A program made the position numbers and the translations under genes. 36,499 nt of DNA from an uncultured Collinsella sp. (GTDB taxonomy: Bacteria; Actinomycetota; Coriobacteriia; Coriobacteriales; Coriobacteriaceae): positions 1 to 36,499 of the forward strand of contig CAAFEY010000050.1 in NCBI GenBank assembly GCA_900761995.1, read 5' to 3'. Position 1 is the first letter of the stretch. Each line of letters begins with the position of its first letter. The notes under the pieces were generated by a model, which was not told where the DNA came from, did no database searches, and was given only the letters and a program-made list of their open reading frames with translations. This document shows, piece after piece, positions 1 through 7,915 of this stretch.

Positions 1-468
1 GTTGACGAGCGCGACGCCGGCAAAGCCCAGCGCACAGCCAAGCACCTTGGCCGTATTGAGCTTCTCGGTGTGAAATGCCAGGGCGGCAAAGAGGATTGCG
101 AGGAAGTTGGCGCTGGCCTCGATGATGGAGCTCGACATGGCGCTGGCGCGCGAGAGGCCCAGATAGAAAAAGAAGTACTGGCCGATAGTCTGGAAGAGCG
201 ACAACGTGAGGATGGGCTTGATGTCGCGCGCTTGCGGAACGAGCGGACGGCGCTGGGCCACACTCATGCCAACAATGACCAGCATGCCGGCAAGGGTGAA
301 GCGCAGACCCGCGAAGAGCAGCTGCGAGGCGCTATCGTGCGCCGGGATACCAAAGAGCGCGTAGCCGATCTTGATGCAGGGAAAGGCCGATCCCCAGAGT
401 GCACAGCAAACAAGACAGCCCAGGATGAGTCCGGGCAGGGTGGCGAGATACGGCTTGCGGCTTTCCAT
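1..468 (-). CDS. EamA/DMT-superfamily permease, 5' part only
   Basis: The minus strand is open from ATG at 468 to the window edge (156 codons, no stop), so this is the N-terminal half of a protein usually near 300 aa. It starts MESRKPYLATLPG and shows about five hydrophobic helices. The early Leu-Trp-Gly-Ser-Ala-Phe patch followed by a Lys-Ile-Gly helix is typical of EamA (DMT) transporters, which move small metabolites or amino acids across the inner membrane. The substrate cannot be read from sequence. An AGGAAGG ribosome site lies about 5 bases upstream. The purL terminator lies between the two genes, so the permease is probably transcribed from its own promoter in the short gap. Confidence 0.8.
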   Translation of the reverse strand, partial: MESRKPYLATLPGLILGCLVCCALWGSAFPCIKIGYALFGIPAHDSASQLLFAGLRFTLAGMLVIVGMSVAQRRPLVPQARDIKPILTLSLFQTIGQYFFFYLGLSRASAMSSSIIEASANFLAILFAALAFHTEKLNTAKVLGCALGFAGVALVN

Positions 469-490
469 GATGTCCTTCCTATATGTGCGA

Positions 491-530
491 AGCAAAAAAG
501 AACCCGCCACCGGGCGTGCCGGTGGCGGGT
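491..530 (-). terminator. Rho-independent terminator of purL
   Basis: Bases 502-513 and 519-530 form a perfect 12-bp GC-rich stem with a 5-base loop. Read on the minus strand the stem is followed by TTCTTTTTTG. It lies about 40 bases after the purL stop codon. Confidence 0.9.
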
Positions 531-567
531 GATGTTACCCGAGGGGATTGTACCCGATGGGATAGCT

Positions 568-3500
568 TTAAGCGAAGTAGGCTACGCCGCTCTCAAAGAT
601 CGGCATGAACTTGTCGCCGGGGACATGCTCGGGCACGTTGCGGTACAGGTTGTCGCCGCGACGCTCGGCATGGCCCATCTTGCCCAGGACGCGGCCGTCG
701 GGGCTCGTGATGCCCTCGATGGCGAGTGCGGAGCCGTTGGGGTTGACGGAAAGATCCATGCTGGGCTTGCCGTTCTCGCCCACGTACTGCGTGGCGACCT
801 GGCCGTTGGCGATCAGCTGGGCGAGCACTTCGTCATTGGCGACAAAGCGGCCCTCGCCGTGGCTGATGGCGACGGTGTAGGGGTCGTCCAGGCTGCACTG
901 CGACAGCCACGGGGACAGGTTGGACGAGATACGGGTGCGCACCAGACGGCTCTGGTGGCGACCGATGGTGTTGAACGTCAACGTGGGCGCATCGGGCGTG
1001 GCGTCGACGATGTCACCGTAGGGCACCAGGCCGAGCTTGACCAGAGCCTGGAAGCCGTTGCAGATGCCCAACATTAGGCCGTCGCGGGCCTTGAGCAGGT
1101 CGCGGACTGCCTCGGTGACCTCGGGAGCGCGGAAGAACGCCGTGATGAACTTGGCGGAGCCGTCGGGCTCGTCGCCGCCCGAGAAGCCGCCGGGGATCAT
1201 GACAATCTGGCTTGCACGGATGCGGCGGGCAAGCTCGTGGGTGCTCTCGGCGACGGCCTCGGGCGTGAGGTTGTTGATCACGAAGGTGTCGGCCTCGGCA
1301 CCGGCTGCGCGGAAGGCGCGGGCGCTGTCGTACTCGCAGTTGTTGCCGGGGAACACGGGGATGATCACGCGCGGGCGGGCGATCTTGGCGCCGCCGTACA
1401 CGTGGATATCCTTGGCGCGGAAGTCGATGGTCTCGACCTCGGGGGTCTCGCCGGCGCTGCGGTAGGCGAAGACGCCCTCGATGCCGCTCTCCCAGGCCTC
1501 CTGGAGCTCGGCGAGCTCGATGACCTCGGAGCCGGTGTCGATGACATAACCCTCGACGGTGGTGCCCAGGGGCTCGACGACAACGCCGTCGGCGACCTCG
1601 GGCAGCTCGGCGTCATCGGCGAGCTCGACGATAAAGCTACCGTAGAGCGGGGTGAAAAGGCTCTCCACGTCCACATCCTCGGCAAGCTCGATACCGATCT
1701 GGTTGCCGACGCACATTTTAAAGAGGCTCTCGGCGCCGCAGCCGTAGCCGGGCGTGGAGATGGCCAGGGCGTTGCCGTTGGCGGTGAGCGCCTCGACGGC
1801 GTCAAACGCGGCGAGCAGCTGCTGGGCGTCGGGGCGGTAATCCTCGCCGTAGGTGGCGGGGGCGATGCGGACGACGCGGTGCGTCAGACCCTTGAACTCA
1901 GGGGAGACGGCGCGCGCCGCGCGGCCCACGGCCACAGCGAAGCTGATCAGAGTCGGCGGAACGTTGAGCTCGCCGGCCTCGTCCTCAAACGAGCCGCTCA
2001 TGGAATCCTTGCCACCGATGGCGCCGGCACCCAGGTCGACCTGGGCCATGAGAGCGCCCAGGACGGCTGCCGTGGGCTTGCCCCAGCGCTCGGCCTCGGT
2101 GCGCAGACGCTCGAAGTATTCCTGGAAGGAGAGATAGGCGCGCTTGTGCTCAAAGCCGGCAGCCACGAGCTTGGCGATGGACTCGACCACGGACAGGTAG
2201 GCGCCCGCAAACTGGTCGGCCTCCATCAGGTAGGGGTTGAAGCCCCATGCCATGGCGCTCGCCGTGGTGGTCTCGCCGTCCACGGGGAACTTGGCGACCA
2301 TGGCAGAGCTCGGGGTGAGCTGGGTCTTGCCGCCAAAGGGCATGAGTACGGTCGCGGCACCGATGGTGGAGTCGAAGCGCTCGGAAAGGCCCTTGTTGGA
2401 GGCGACGTTGAGGTCGGTGACCAGCGAGGTCATGCGCTCGGCAAGCGTGGTGCCAGCCCAGCTGGGCTGCCACACGCTACGGGCGCACACGTGGGCGACC
2501 TGGTGCTTGGGTGCGCCGTTGGAGTTGAGGAACTCGCGGGACAGGTCGACGATGGCGACGCCGTTCCAGGCCATGCGCATGCGCGGCTCGGCGGTAACCT
2601 CGGCGATAACGGTCGCCTCGAGGTTCTCCTCGGCGGCGTAGCCCATGAACTCCTCGACGTCACCGTCGGCGACGGCGCAGGCCATGCGCTCCTGGGACTC
2701 GGAGATAGCGAGCTCGGTGCCGTCCAGGCCGTCGTACTTCTTGGTCACGGTGTCCAGGTCGACATACAGGCCGTCGGCAAGCTCACCCACGGCGACCGAG
2801 ACGCCGCCGGCGCCAAAGTCGTTGCAGCGCTTGATCAGGCGGCAGGCGTCGCCGCGGCGGAAGAGGCGCTGCAGCTTGCGCTCGACCGGGGCGTTGCCCT
2901 TCTGGACCTCGGCACCCGAGGTCTCGATGGACTCGGTGTTCTGGGTCTTGGATGAGCCGGTGGCACCGCCGATGCCGTCACGGCCGGTGCGGCCGCCCAG
3001 CAGGATGATTTTGTCGGTGGGGGCGGGGCACTCGCGACGCACGTGGTTTGCCGGGGTAGCGCCCACGACGGCGCCGACCTCCATGCGCTTGGCCACGTAG
3101 CCGGGGTGATAGAGTTCGTTGACCTGACCGGTGGCAAGGCCAATCTGGTTGCCGTAGCTGGAGTAGCCGGCGGCAGCAGTGGTCACGAGTTTGCGCTGCG
3201 GCAGCTTGCCCTCGAGCGTCTCGGAAACCGGGACGGTGGGGTCGCCGGCGCCGGTAACACGCATGGCCTGGTACACGTAGCTGCGGCCCGAGAGCGGGTC
3301 GCGGATGGCACCGCCCACGCAGGTGGCGGCACCGCCGAAGGGCTCGATCTCGGTCGGGTGGTTGTGGGTCTCATTCTTAAAGAGGAACAGCCAGTCCTGG
3401 TCCTCGCCGTCGACATCGACCTTCACCTTGACGGTGCAGGCGTTGATCTCCTCGGACTCGTCGACATCGGTCATGACGCCGGTCTTCTTAAGGTACTTGG

Positions 3501-4314
3501 CGCCGATGGTGCCCATGTCCATGAGGCAGACGGGCTTGGCGTCGCGACCGAGCTCGTGGCGCATTTCCATGTAGCGGTCGAAGGCCTGCTGCACCACGGC
3601 GTCGTCGATCGTCACGTCGTCCAGGACGGTGCCGAAGGTGGTGTGGCGGCAGTGATCGGACCAGTAGGTGTCGATCACGCGAATCTCGGTGATGGTGGGG
3701 TCGCGATCCTCATCGCGGAAGTACTGCTGGCAGAAGGCGATGTCCGCCTCGTCCATGGCAAGACCGCGCTCGGAGATAAAGGCGGCAAGGCCGGCCTCGT
3801 CGAGCTCGCGGAAGCCGTCGAGCACCTCGACGGGCGCAGGCTCGGGGGTCTCCATGTACAGTGTCTTGGGCAGGTCGAGCGAGGCGATGCGCGCCTCGAC
3901 GGGGTTCACCACGTAGTGCTTGATGGCCTCGACGGCGGCTTCGTCCAGAGTGCCCGAGATCATATAGACCTTGGCGGAGCGCACGGCAGGGCGCTCGCCC
4001 TGGCTGATGAGCTGCACGCACTCGCTGGCGGAGTCGGCGCGCTGGTCAAACTGGCCAGGCAGGAATTCGACGGCAAAGACGGCGCCATCGCTTGCGGGGA
4101 GCTCGTCGTAGGTCACATCGACCTGGGGCTCGCTAAAGACGGTCGGCACGCAGGAGCGGAAAAGCTCCTCGTCGATGCCCTCGACGTCGTAGCGGTTGAT
4201 GATCCTCAGGGCCTCGATGCCCTTGATGCCGAGAATCTCGGTCAGCTCGCCCTTGAGCTGCTGAGCCTCGACGTCGAACCCGGGTTTCTTCTCCACGTAG
4301 ATACGAGAGACCAT
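568..4314 (-). CDS. purL: Phosphoribosylformylglycinamidine synthase, single-chain PurL
   Basis: This 1248-aa protein makes FGAM from FGAR, ATP and glutamine, the fourth step of purine synthesis. It has the long single-chain layout: an N-terminal PurS-like part, two AIR-synthase-like ATP-binding halves (motif FKNETHNHPTEIEPFGG), and a C-terminal class I glutaminase domain. The glutaminase shows the nucleophile in GICNGFQ (Cys about 1085) and SHGEGRF (His about 1152, Glu about 1154), which match the Cys-His-Glu triad known for this family. The start is ATG at 4314, preceded by AGGAAGG. The frame stays open upstream to 4422, but that extension is basic, unlike the family and lacks a ribosome site. 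The gene is monocistronic, with a terminator right after it. Confidence 0.97.
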   Translation of the reverse strand: MVSRIYVEKKPGFDVEAQQLKGELTEILGIKGIEALRIINRYDVEGIDEELFRSCVPTVFSEPQVDVTYDELPASDGAVFAVEFLPGQFDQRADSASECVQLISQGERPAVRSAKVYMISGTLDEAAVEAIKHYVVNPVEARIASLDLPKTLYMETPEPAPVEVLDGFRELDEAGLAAFISERGLAMDEADIAFCQQYFRDEDRDPTITEIRVIDTYWSDHCRHTTFGTVLDDVTIDDAVVQQAFDRYMEMRHELGRDAKPVCLMDMGTIGAKYLKKTGVMTDVDESEEINACTVKVKVDVDGEDQDWLFLFKNETHNHPTEIEPFGGAATCVGGAIRDPLSGRSYVYQAMRVTGAGDPTVPVSETLEGKLPQRKLVTTAAAGYSSYGNQIGLATGQVNELYHPGYVAKRMEVGAVVGATPANHVRRECPAPTDKIILLGGRTGRDGIGGATGSSKTQNTESIETSGAEVQKGNAPVERKLQRLFRRGDACRLIKRCNDFGAGGVSVAVGELADGLYVDLDTVTKKYDGLDGTELAISESQERMACAVADGDVEEFMGYAAEENLEATVIAEVTAEPRMRMAWNGVAIVDLSREFLNSNGAPKHQVAHVCARSVWQPSWAGTTLAERMTSLVTDLNVASNKGLSERFDSTIGAATVLMPFGGKTQLTPSSAMVAKFPVDGETTTASAMAWGFNPYLMEADQFAGAYLSVVESIAKLVAAGFEHKRAYLSFQEYFERLRTEAERWGKPTAAVLGALMAQVDLGAGAIGGKDSMSGSFEDEAGELNVPPTLISFAVAVGRAARAVSPEFKGLTHRVVRIAPATYGEDYRPDAQQLLAAFDAVEALTANGNALAISTPGYGCGAESLFKMCVGNQIGIELAEDVDVESLFTPLYGSFIVELADDAELPEVADGVVVEPLGTTVEGYVIDTGSEVIELAELQEAWESGIEGVFAYRSAGETPEVETIDFRAKDIHVYGGAKIARPRVIIPVFPGNNCEYDSARAFRAAGAEADTFVINNLTPEAVAESTHELARRIRASQIVMIPGGFSGGDEPDGSAKFITAFFRAPEVTEAVRDLLKARDGLMLGICNGFQALVKLGLVPYGDIVDATPDAPTLTFNTIGRHQSRLVRTRISSNLSPWLSQCSLDDPYTVAISHGEGRFVANDEVLAQLIANGQVATQYVGENGKPSMDLSVNPNGSALAIEGITSPDGRVLGKMGHAERRGDNLYRNVPEHVPGDKFMPIFESGVAYFA

Positions 4315-4498
4315 TGGTTCCTGCCTTCCTGATCGGTTGGGCGTACGGTACGGTATGCGGCAGCGGTCGGTTTGCGGGGTCTGCCCTGCGGTCGCCTTGA
4401 GCCACATGTTTGTAAACCTCACTATGATACGACAGCTCGCGGCGCGTTGAGGACGGCGAGGGTGCTACAGTGAAGCGCAAACAAGAGAAAGGCATCAC
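4315..4498. promoter_or_regulatory. Divergent promoter region between purL and the antiporter
   Basis: The 184-base gap must hold promoters for two divergent genes. For purL the minus strand has TATCAT at 4429-4424, which would give a leader of about 100 bases. For the antiporter the plus strand has TGCTACAGT at 4463-4471, an extended -10-like element about 27 bases before the ATG. No good -35 partner is seen for either. I saw no purine riboswitch. Confidence 0.3.
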
Positions 4499-6061
4499 AT
4501 GGCATTCGTTTCGCTCGCCATTATCGCACTCGTGGCCTTTGCGAGTCCTTTTATCGCCTCGGCGATTCCTGGAAAACCCGTTCCCGAGACGGTCTTTTTG
4601 CTCGTGTTCGGCGCGGTACTGGGGCCCCATATGCTCGGCGTCATCCATGTAGATGCCGAGGTCTCGCTGGTGTCCGAGCTCGGTCTGGCCTTTTTGTTCC
4701 TGCTTGCCGGCTTTGAGATCGACCCCAAGAGCATCACGGGTGTCGAGGGGCGCTACGGTTTGGCGACGTGGGTCGTCACGTTTGGTATCGCCTGGCTCGC
4801 CGTGCGCTTTACCCCGTGGTTCTCGGTCAGCCATTTCGACGGTATCGCCGTGACGCTTGCCCTCACTTCGACGGCGCTCGGCACGCTCGTGCCCATCATG
4901 CGTGAGCGTTCGCTCACCGGCACACGCGTGGGCGACTCGATTCTCGCGTATGGCACCTGGGGCGAACTTGGGCCCGTGCTTGCTATGTCGGTGCTGCTGT
5001 CTGCCCGCACTGGCATTCAAACGCTTGTAATCCTTGGCTTGTTTGCGGCGGTTTGCGTGTTGCTGGCCGTGGTCCCTAGCCGCTCCAAGCGCGTCGGCAG
5101 CCGCTTCTTTGCGTTTGTCGAGGAACGTGCCGATACCACGTCGCAGACCTTCGTGCGCCTGACGGTGCTCATCCTGGTCACGCTCGTGGCGTTCTCGGCC
5201 GTCTTTGATCTCGACATCGTGTTGGGTTCTTTTGCCGCCGGCTTTGTCCTGCGCTATATCATCCCCGAGGGCAACCATACGCTCGAGACCAAGCTCGACG
5301 GCCTGGCCTACGGCTTTTTGATTCCGGTGTTCTTTACCGTATCGGGCGCAAAGATCGACCTGACGGCCGTGGCGTCGCGCCCGGGCTTGCTCGCGGGCTT
5401 TATCGTGGCGTTGTTGATTATTCGTGCCGTGCCCATTCTTATCTCTATGAGCATTTGTCCTGCGACGCGTGATGTCTCGGCGTATGGCCGCATCACCGTG
5501 GCGCTCTACTGCACCACGGCGCTGCCGATCATCGTTGCCGTGACGAGCGTTGCCGTCAACGCGGGTGCGCTGTCGCAAGACATCGCGTCGGTTATGGTTG
5601 CCGCCGGCGCCATCACGGTGTTCTTGATGCCATTGCTCGCGCAGCTCTTCTACCGCGTGGTCGACGCCGCACCGGTCGCCGCCGTGGCAGAGGTTGCCGA
5701 GCATCCATCCGATGCGCTCGACATCCTGCGCGCTCACCACGACCTAGCGAGCTTGCTCGCGCGCGAGCATGAGCTGCTGACTTCGCATGGCCATGGTCGC
5801 GTATTCGAGGGCCTGCCTACGCTCGATACGATTGCCGAGCGTCTTTCTGCCGAGGCGGCGAGCGGCCACATCGATGCCCGCATCGTGGACGCGGCGCACC
5901 TACTTGCCGATAAGACCTATGGAGACGAGGTCGACCCGTCCGAGCTGACCCAGCGCGAGCGTCGCCGCTTGGAGCGCGCCAAGCTCGCCGTACGCGAATA
6001 CCGCCGCCGCATGCTGGAACTCTATGCGCGCGAAGAAGCCGAAGACGACGACGGCAAATAA
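4499..6061 (+). CDS. Cation:proton antiporter, CPA2/KefB-like, with a long soluble tail
   Basis: The first 385 or so of 520 residues are almost wholly hydrophobic helices with the alternating short loops of the Na+/H+ exchanger fold. The repeated Gly-rich helices and an FLLAGFEID segment near residue 65 fit the CPA2 (monovalent cation:proton antiporter-2) family. Such proteins exchange Na+ or K+ for protons at the inner membrane. The last 130 residues are hydrophilic, helical and charged, ending in acidic EEAEDDDGK; I see no Rossmann-type RCK/TrkA-N domain there. The start is supported by AGAGAAAGG just upstream. The gene stands alone and runs into the repeat region at 6.07 kb. Ion specificity is not known. 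Confidence 0.85.
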   Translation: MAFVSLAIIALVAFASPFIASAIPGKPVPETVFLLVFGAVLGPHMLGVIHVDAEVSLVSELGLAFLFLLAGFEIDPKSITGVEGRYGLATWVVTFGIAWLAVRFTPWFSVSHFDGIAVTLALTSTALGTLVPIMRERSLTGTRVGDSILAYGTWGELGPVLAMSVLLSARTGIQTLVILGLFAAVCVLLAVVPSRSKRVGSRFFAFVEERADTTSQTFVRLTVLILVTLVAFSAVFDLDIVLGSFAAGFVLRYIIPEGNHTLETKLDGLAYGFLIPVFFTVSGAKIDLTAVASRPGLLAGFIVALLIIRAVPILISMSICPATRDVSAYGRITVALYCTTALPIIVAVTSVAVNAGALSQDIASVMVAAGAITVFLMPLLAQLFYRVVDAAPVAAVAEVAEHPSDALDILRAHHDLASLLAREHELLTSHGHGRVFEGLPTLDTIAERLSAEAASGHIDARIVDAAHLLADKTYGDEVDPSELTQRERRRLERAKLAVREYRRRMLELYAREEAEDDDGK

Positions 6062-6069
6062 CGAGATGC

Positions 6070-6311
6070 TTCCCTAGGGGAAGGCGCGTCCCACTTTAAA
6101 GATCCGAAACGGGACGCAGTTTCCGCATCGGCCCCCATCGGGAAGCCACATCCCAGAATGGACGCTCAGAGCGGGATGCAGTTTCCGCGAGAGATCCGTT
6201 GCGGAAACGGTATCCCAGAATCGGCGTTCAAAACGGTCCCCAGTTTCTGCAAGGAGGTCCTGGGGGAAACCGTGCCCCGTTCTGATTCGAAATGCTGGTA
6301 CATAGTTTCCC
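6070..6311 (+). repeat. 62-bp tandem hairpin repeats, left copy
   Basis: Units begin at 6110, 6172 and 6234, with a partial unit before 6110 and another at 6294. They share the core GGGAYGCAGTTTCCGC, then a reverse-complementary GCGGAAAC, then TCCCAGAATC. Unit 2 folds as an almost perfect 16-bp hairpin (GGGATGCAGTTTCCGC against GCGGAAACGGTATCCC). A second array with the same period lies at 12921-13041, in the same orientation. Confidence 0.85.
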
Positions 6312-6328
6312 TTTCATAACAAGAGAAA

Positions 6329-6361
6329 GCGCGCTGCCTGTGGTTGATGCAGGCAGCGCGC
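6329..6361. terminator. Hairpin/terminator, left copy of the flanking cassette
   Basis: Bases 6329-6340 and 6350-6361 form a perfect 12-bp stem (GCGCGCTGCCTG) with a 9-base loop. The same stem recurs at 13056-13094, where it sits right after the SDR gene. Here it follows the antiporter by 270 bases and has only a weak T-rich tail (CTCTTG). It may terminate the antiporter or simply be a duplicated relic. Confidence 0.6.
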
Positions 6362-6474
6362 CTCTTGCATAAAGCTCTGCTGAGGCTTGAAATTAGCTCG
6401 CTATGTAAATTAGGAAACATTAATTGCCAATACTTCAAATTCTGAAATTAGACAATGCATTTCTTGAGTCTTAA

Positions 6475-6503
6475 TTGCAAATATCGGATATATTCGAAAT
6501 AAT
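6475..6503 (+). promoter_or_regulatory. Promoter of the Fic gene with overlapping palindromes
   Basis: TTGCAA at 6475-6480 and AATAAT at 6498-6503 are separated by exactly 17 bases. The spacer holds ATATCGGATAT, and TATTCGAAATA overlaps the -10, so an operator could lie here. The Fic protein has its own C-terminal winged helix and might bind it; that is a guess. Confidence 0.5.
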
Positions 6504-6546
6504 GAAAGACGATTAAGCTATTTGATTTCAAAGGAGCGATGAAGCG

Positions 6547-7788
6547 ATGGCGTACAAGACGCTCGAAAAACTCTTTTATGCAGATCCAAGCTCCGATCGT
6601 TATGCTTGCCATGACGAGCTGCTGCGCGAGCGCCTTACTGCCGACGGCACGGTGCGGACTGGAATTCACCTTGAGCATGGTGAACTGTTCGCTTGTGTTC
6701 CTTTGAGCCTGTCCGTTGCTAGCGAGCGGATCCTCAGAAAAGAGCGAAAGATTTCCAACCTGTGGAACAGCTTGCCTTATGTGGCTTTGGGGGCCTCGAT
6801 TCGTTCGCTGGTGCTTGAGGAGGTTGTTTTCAGCAACGAGATGGAGGGTGTGCACAGCACGCGGCGCCAGATTGAAGCGGCGCTGGAGTCTGCGGAGGAT
6901 GCTGCGGCCGAACTTTGCGGTGCCGCCGAAAAGGAGCACACTCCTTTTATTGAATTCGCTCGCCTCTACCTTCAGCTGGTGGATGGTTCAAGTTGTCCCG
7001 GCAAACCCGAGGATATCCGCGAGATTTTCGATGCCGTCACTAAGGGCGTGCTTGACCCGAAGGACCGTCCGGATGGCAAGATGTTCCGTTTGGGTCCCGT
7101 TGTGATTGAGAACAGTCGGGGCAAGATTCTCCATCAGGGTGTTTCCTCGGAGCCCGAAATCATTGACCTCCTTGGCAAGATGATAGAGTTGGGCAATCGC
7201 GAAGATGTCCCAAGCCTCTATGCAGCCTCAATCTGCCATTTTCTCTTTGAGTATATTCACCCTTTCTATGACGGTAACGGGAGAACGGGGAGGTATCTTC
7301 TCGCGTTGAGCCTGAACGAGACGTTGTCGCAGCCTACGGTGTTGTCGCTCTCTAGGACGATTGCTGAGAATAAAACCGCATATTACAAGGCGTTTGACGT
7401 GGTGGAGAGGCCCCTTAACGGTAGCGAGGCTACTCCGTTTGTTGCAATGATTCTTGATTTGGTCGAGCAAGCGCAAGATGCCGTTCTGAGCGATTTGGCC
7501 GAAAAGCGCGTACAACTCGATGATCTCAAGCGGGCGATCGATGAGCTCGACGATACGTTTACCGAAAGGGCAAAAGATATTCTGTTTTATGCGGCACAGA
7601 TGCATATCTTCGGTGCCTTTGGCGAATCTACGCTTGATGGTGTGTCGGGCTATCTCGATGTGACAAAGCCGACAGCGAGTAGGTCATTGTCGAGCCTAAT
7701 CGCTGCCGGATATTTAGAAAAGGTGTCCGCAAGGCCGCTCGTGTGCAAGATGACGGTGGCGGGACTTAATCTGCTCGGGCTAGAGTGA
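6547..7788 (+). CDS. Fic family protein with N-terminal inhibitory motif and winged helix
   Basis: The 413-aa protein carries the full Fic motif HPFYDGNGRTGR at residues 238-249, with the catalytic His238 and phosphate-binding residues intact. Fic enzymes usually transfer AMP to hydroxyl groups of target proteins. Residues 96-101, SNEMEG, fit the (S/T)xxxE(G/N) inhibitory motif, and its N-terminal position makes this a class II, self-inhibited Fic. The last 80 residues look like a winged helix-turn-helix (TKPTASRSLSSLIAAGYLEK), common in this group. AAAGGAG lies upstream with an 11-base gap. The gene converges on the five-gene operon at 7916-12737 and sits inside the repeat-flanked block. Whether it works with that operon is unknown. 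Confidence 0.93.
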   Translation: MAYKTLEKLFYADPSSDRYACHDELLRERLTADGTVRTGIHLEHGELFACVPLSLSVASERILRKERKISNLWNSLPYVALGASIRSLVLEEVVFSNEMEGVHSTRRQIEAALESAEDAAAELCGAAEKEHTPFIEFARLYLQLVDGSSCPGKPEDIREIFDAVTKGVLDPKDRPDGKMFRLGPVVIENSRGKILHQGVSSEPEIIDLLGKMIELGNREDVPSLYAASICHFLFEYIHPFYDGNGRTGRYLLALSLNETLSQPTVLSLSRTIAENKTAYYKAFDVVERPLNGSEATPFVAMILDLVEQAQDAVLSDLAEKRVQLDDLKRAIDELDDTFTERAKDILFYAAQMHIFGAFGESTLDGVSGYLDVTKPTASRSLSSLIAAGYLEKVSARPLVCKMTVAGLNLLGLE

Positions 7789-7915
7789 ACATCGGTTATC
7801 AGACAAATGAACACTCCGAGCGTTTGCCCGCCATTCCTCCATGGTGTGAAATCGCTCTTATCCCATTGAGACGCCTTTGAGGTTGCCAATGGACTGTTGC
7901 GGCAAGCGGTGAAAG

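Noticed and set aside
1237..2955. 572-codon plus-strand reading frame opposite purL
   Set aside because: It is Gly/Ala/Asp/Leu-rich with no fold pattern and lies wholly antisense to a certain gene; long antisense frames are usual at this GC.
3043..4332. 429-codon plus-strand frame opposite the purL 5' end
   Set aside because: Shadow frame with no motifs; purL is certain.
4315..4422. 36-residue N-terminal extension of PurL
   Set aside because: It is unlike the family and has no ribosome site; ATG 4314 with AGGAAGG explains the start.
4315..4498. Purine riboswitch before purL
   Set aside because: I looked for the conserved purine-aptamer core and terminator/antiterminator arms and did not see them.
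4133..5740. 535-codon minus-strand frame opposite the antiporter
   Set aside because: It is full of Arg, His and Gln and lacks any hydrophobic core; the antiporter on the other strand explains the DNA.
6110..6311. CRISPR array
   Set aside because: Three to four diverged 62-base units without unique spacers, each with a self-folding core, and no cas genes.
7789..7915. Terminator between the convergent Fic and zinc-ribbon/TPR genes
   Set aside because: Only a weak 6-bp inverted repeat with a long loop is present, with no T-run on either strand.
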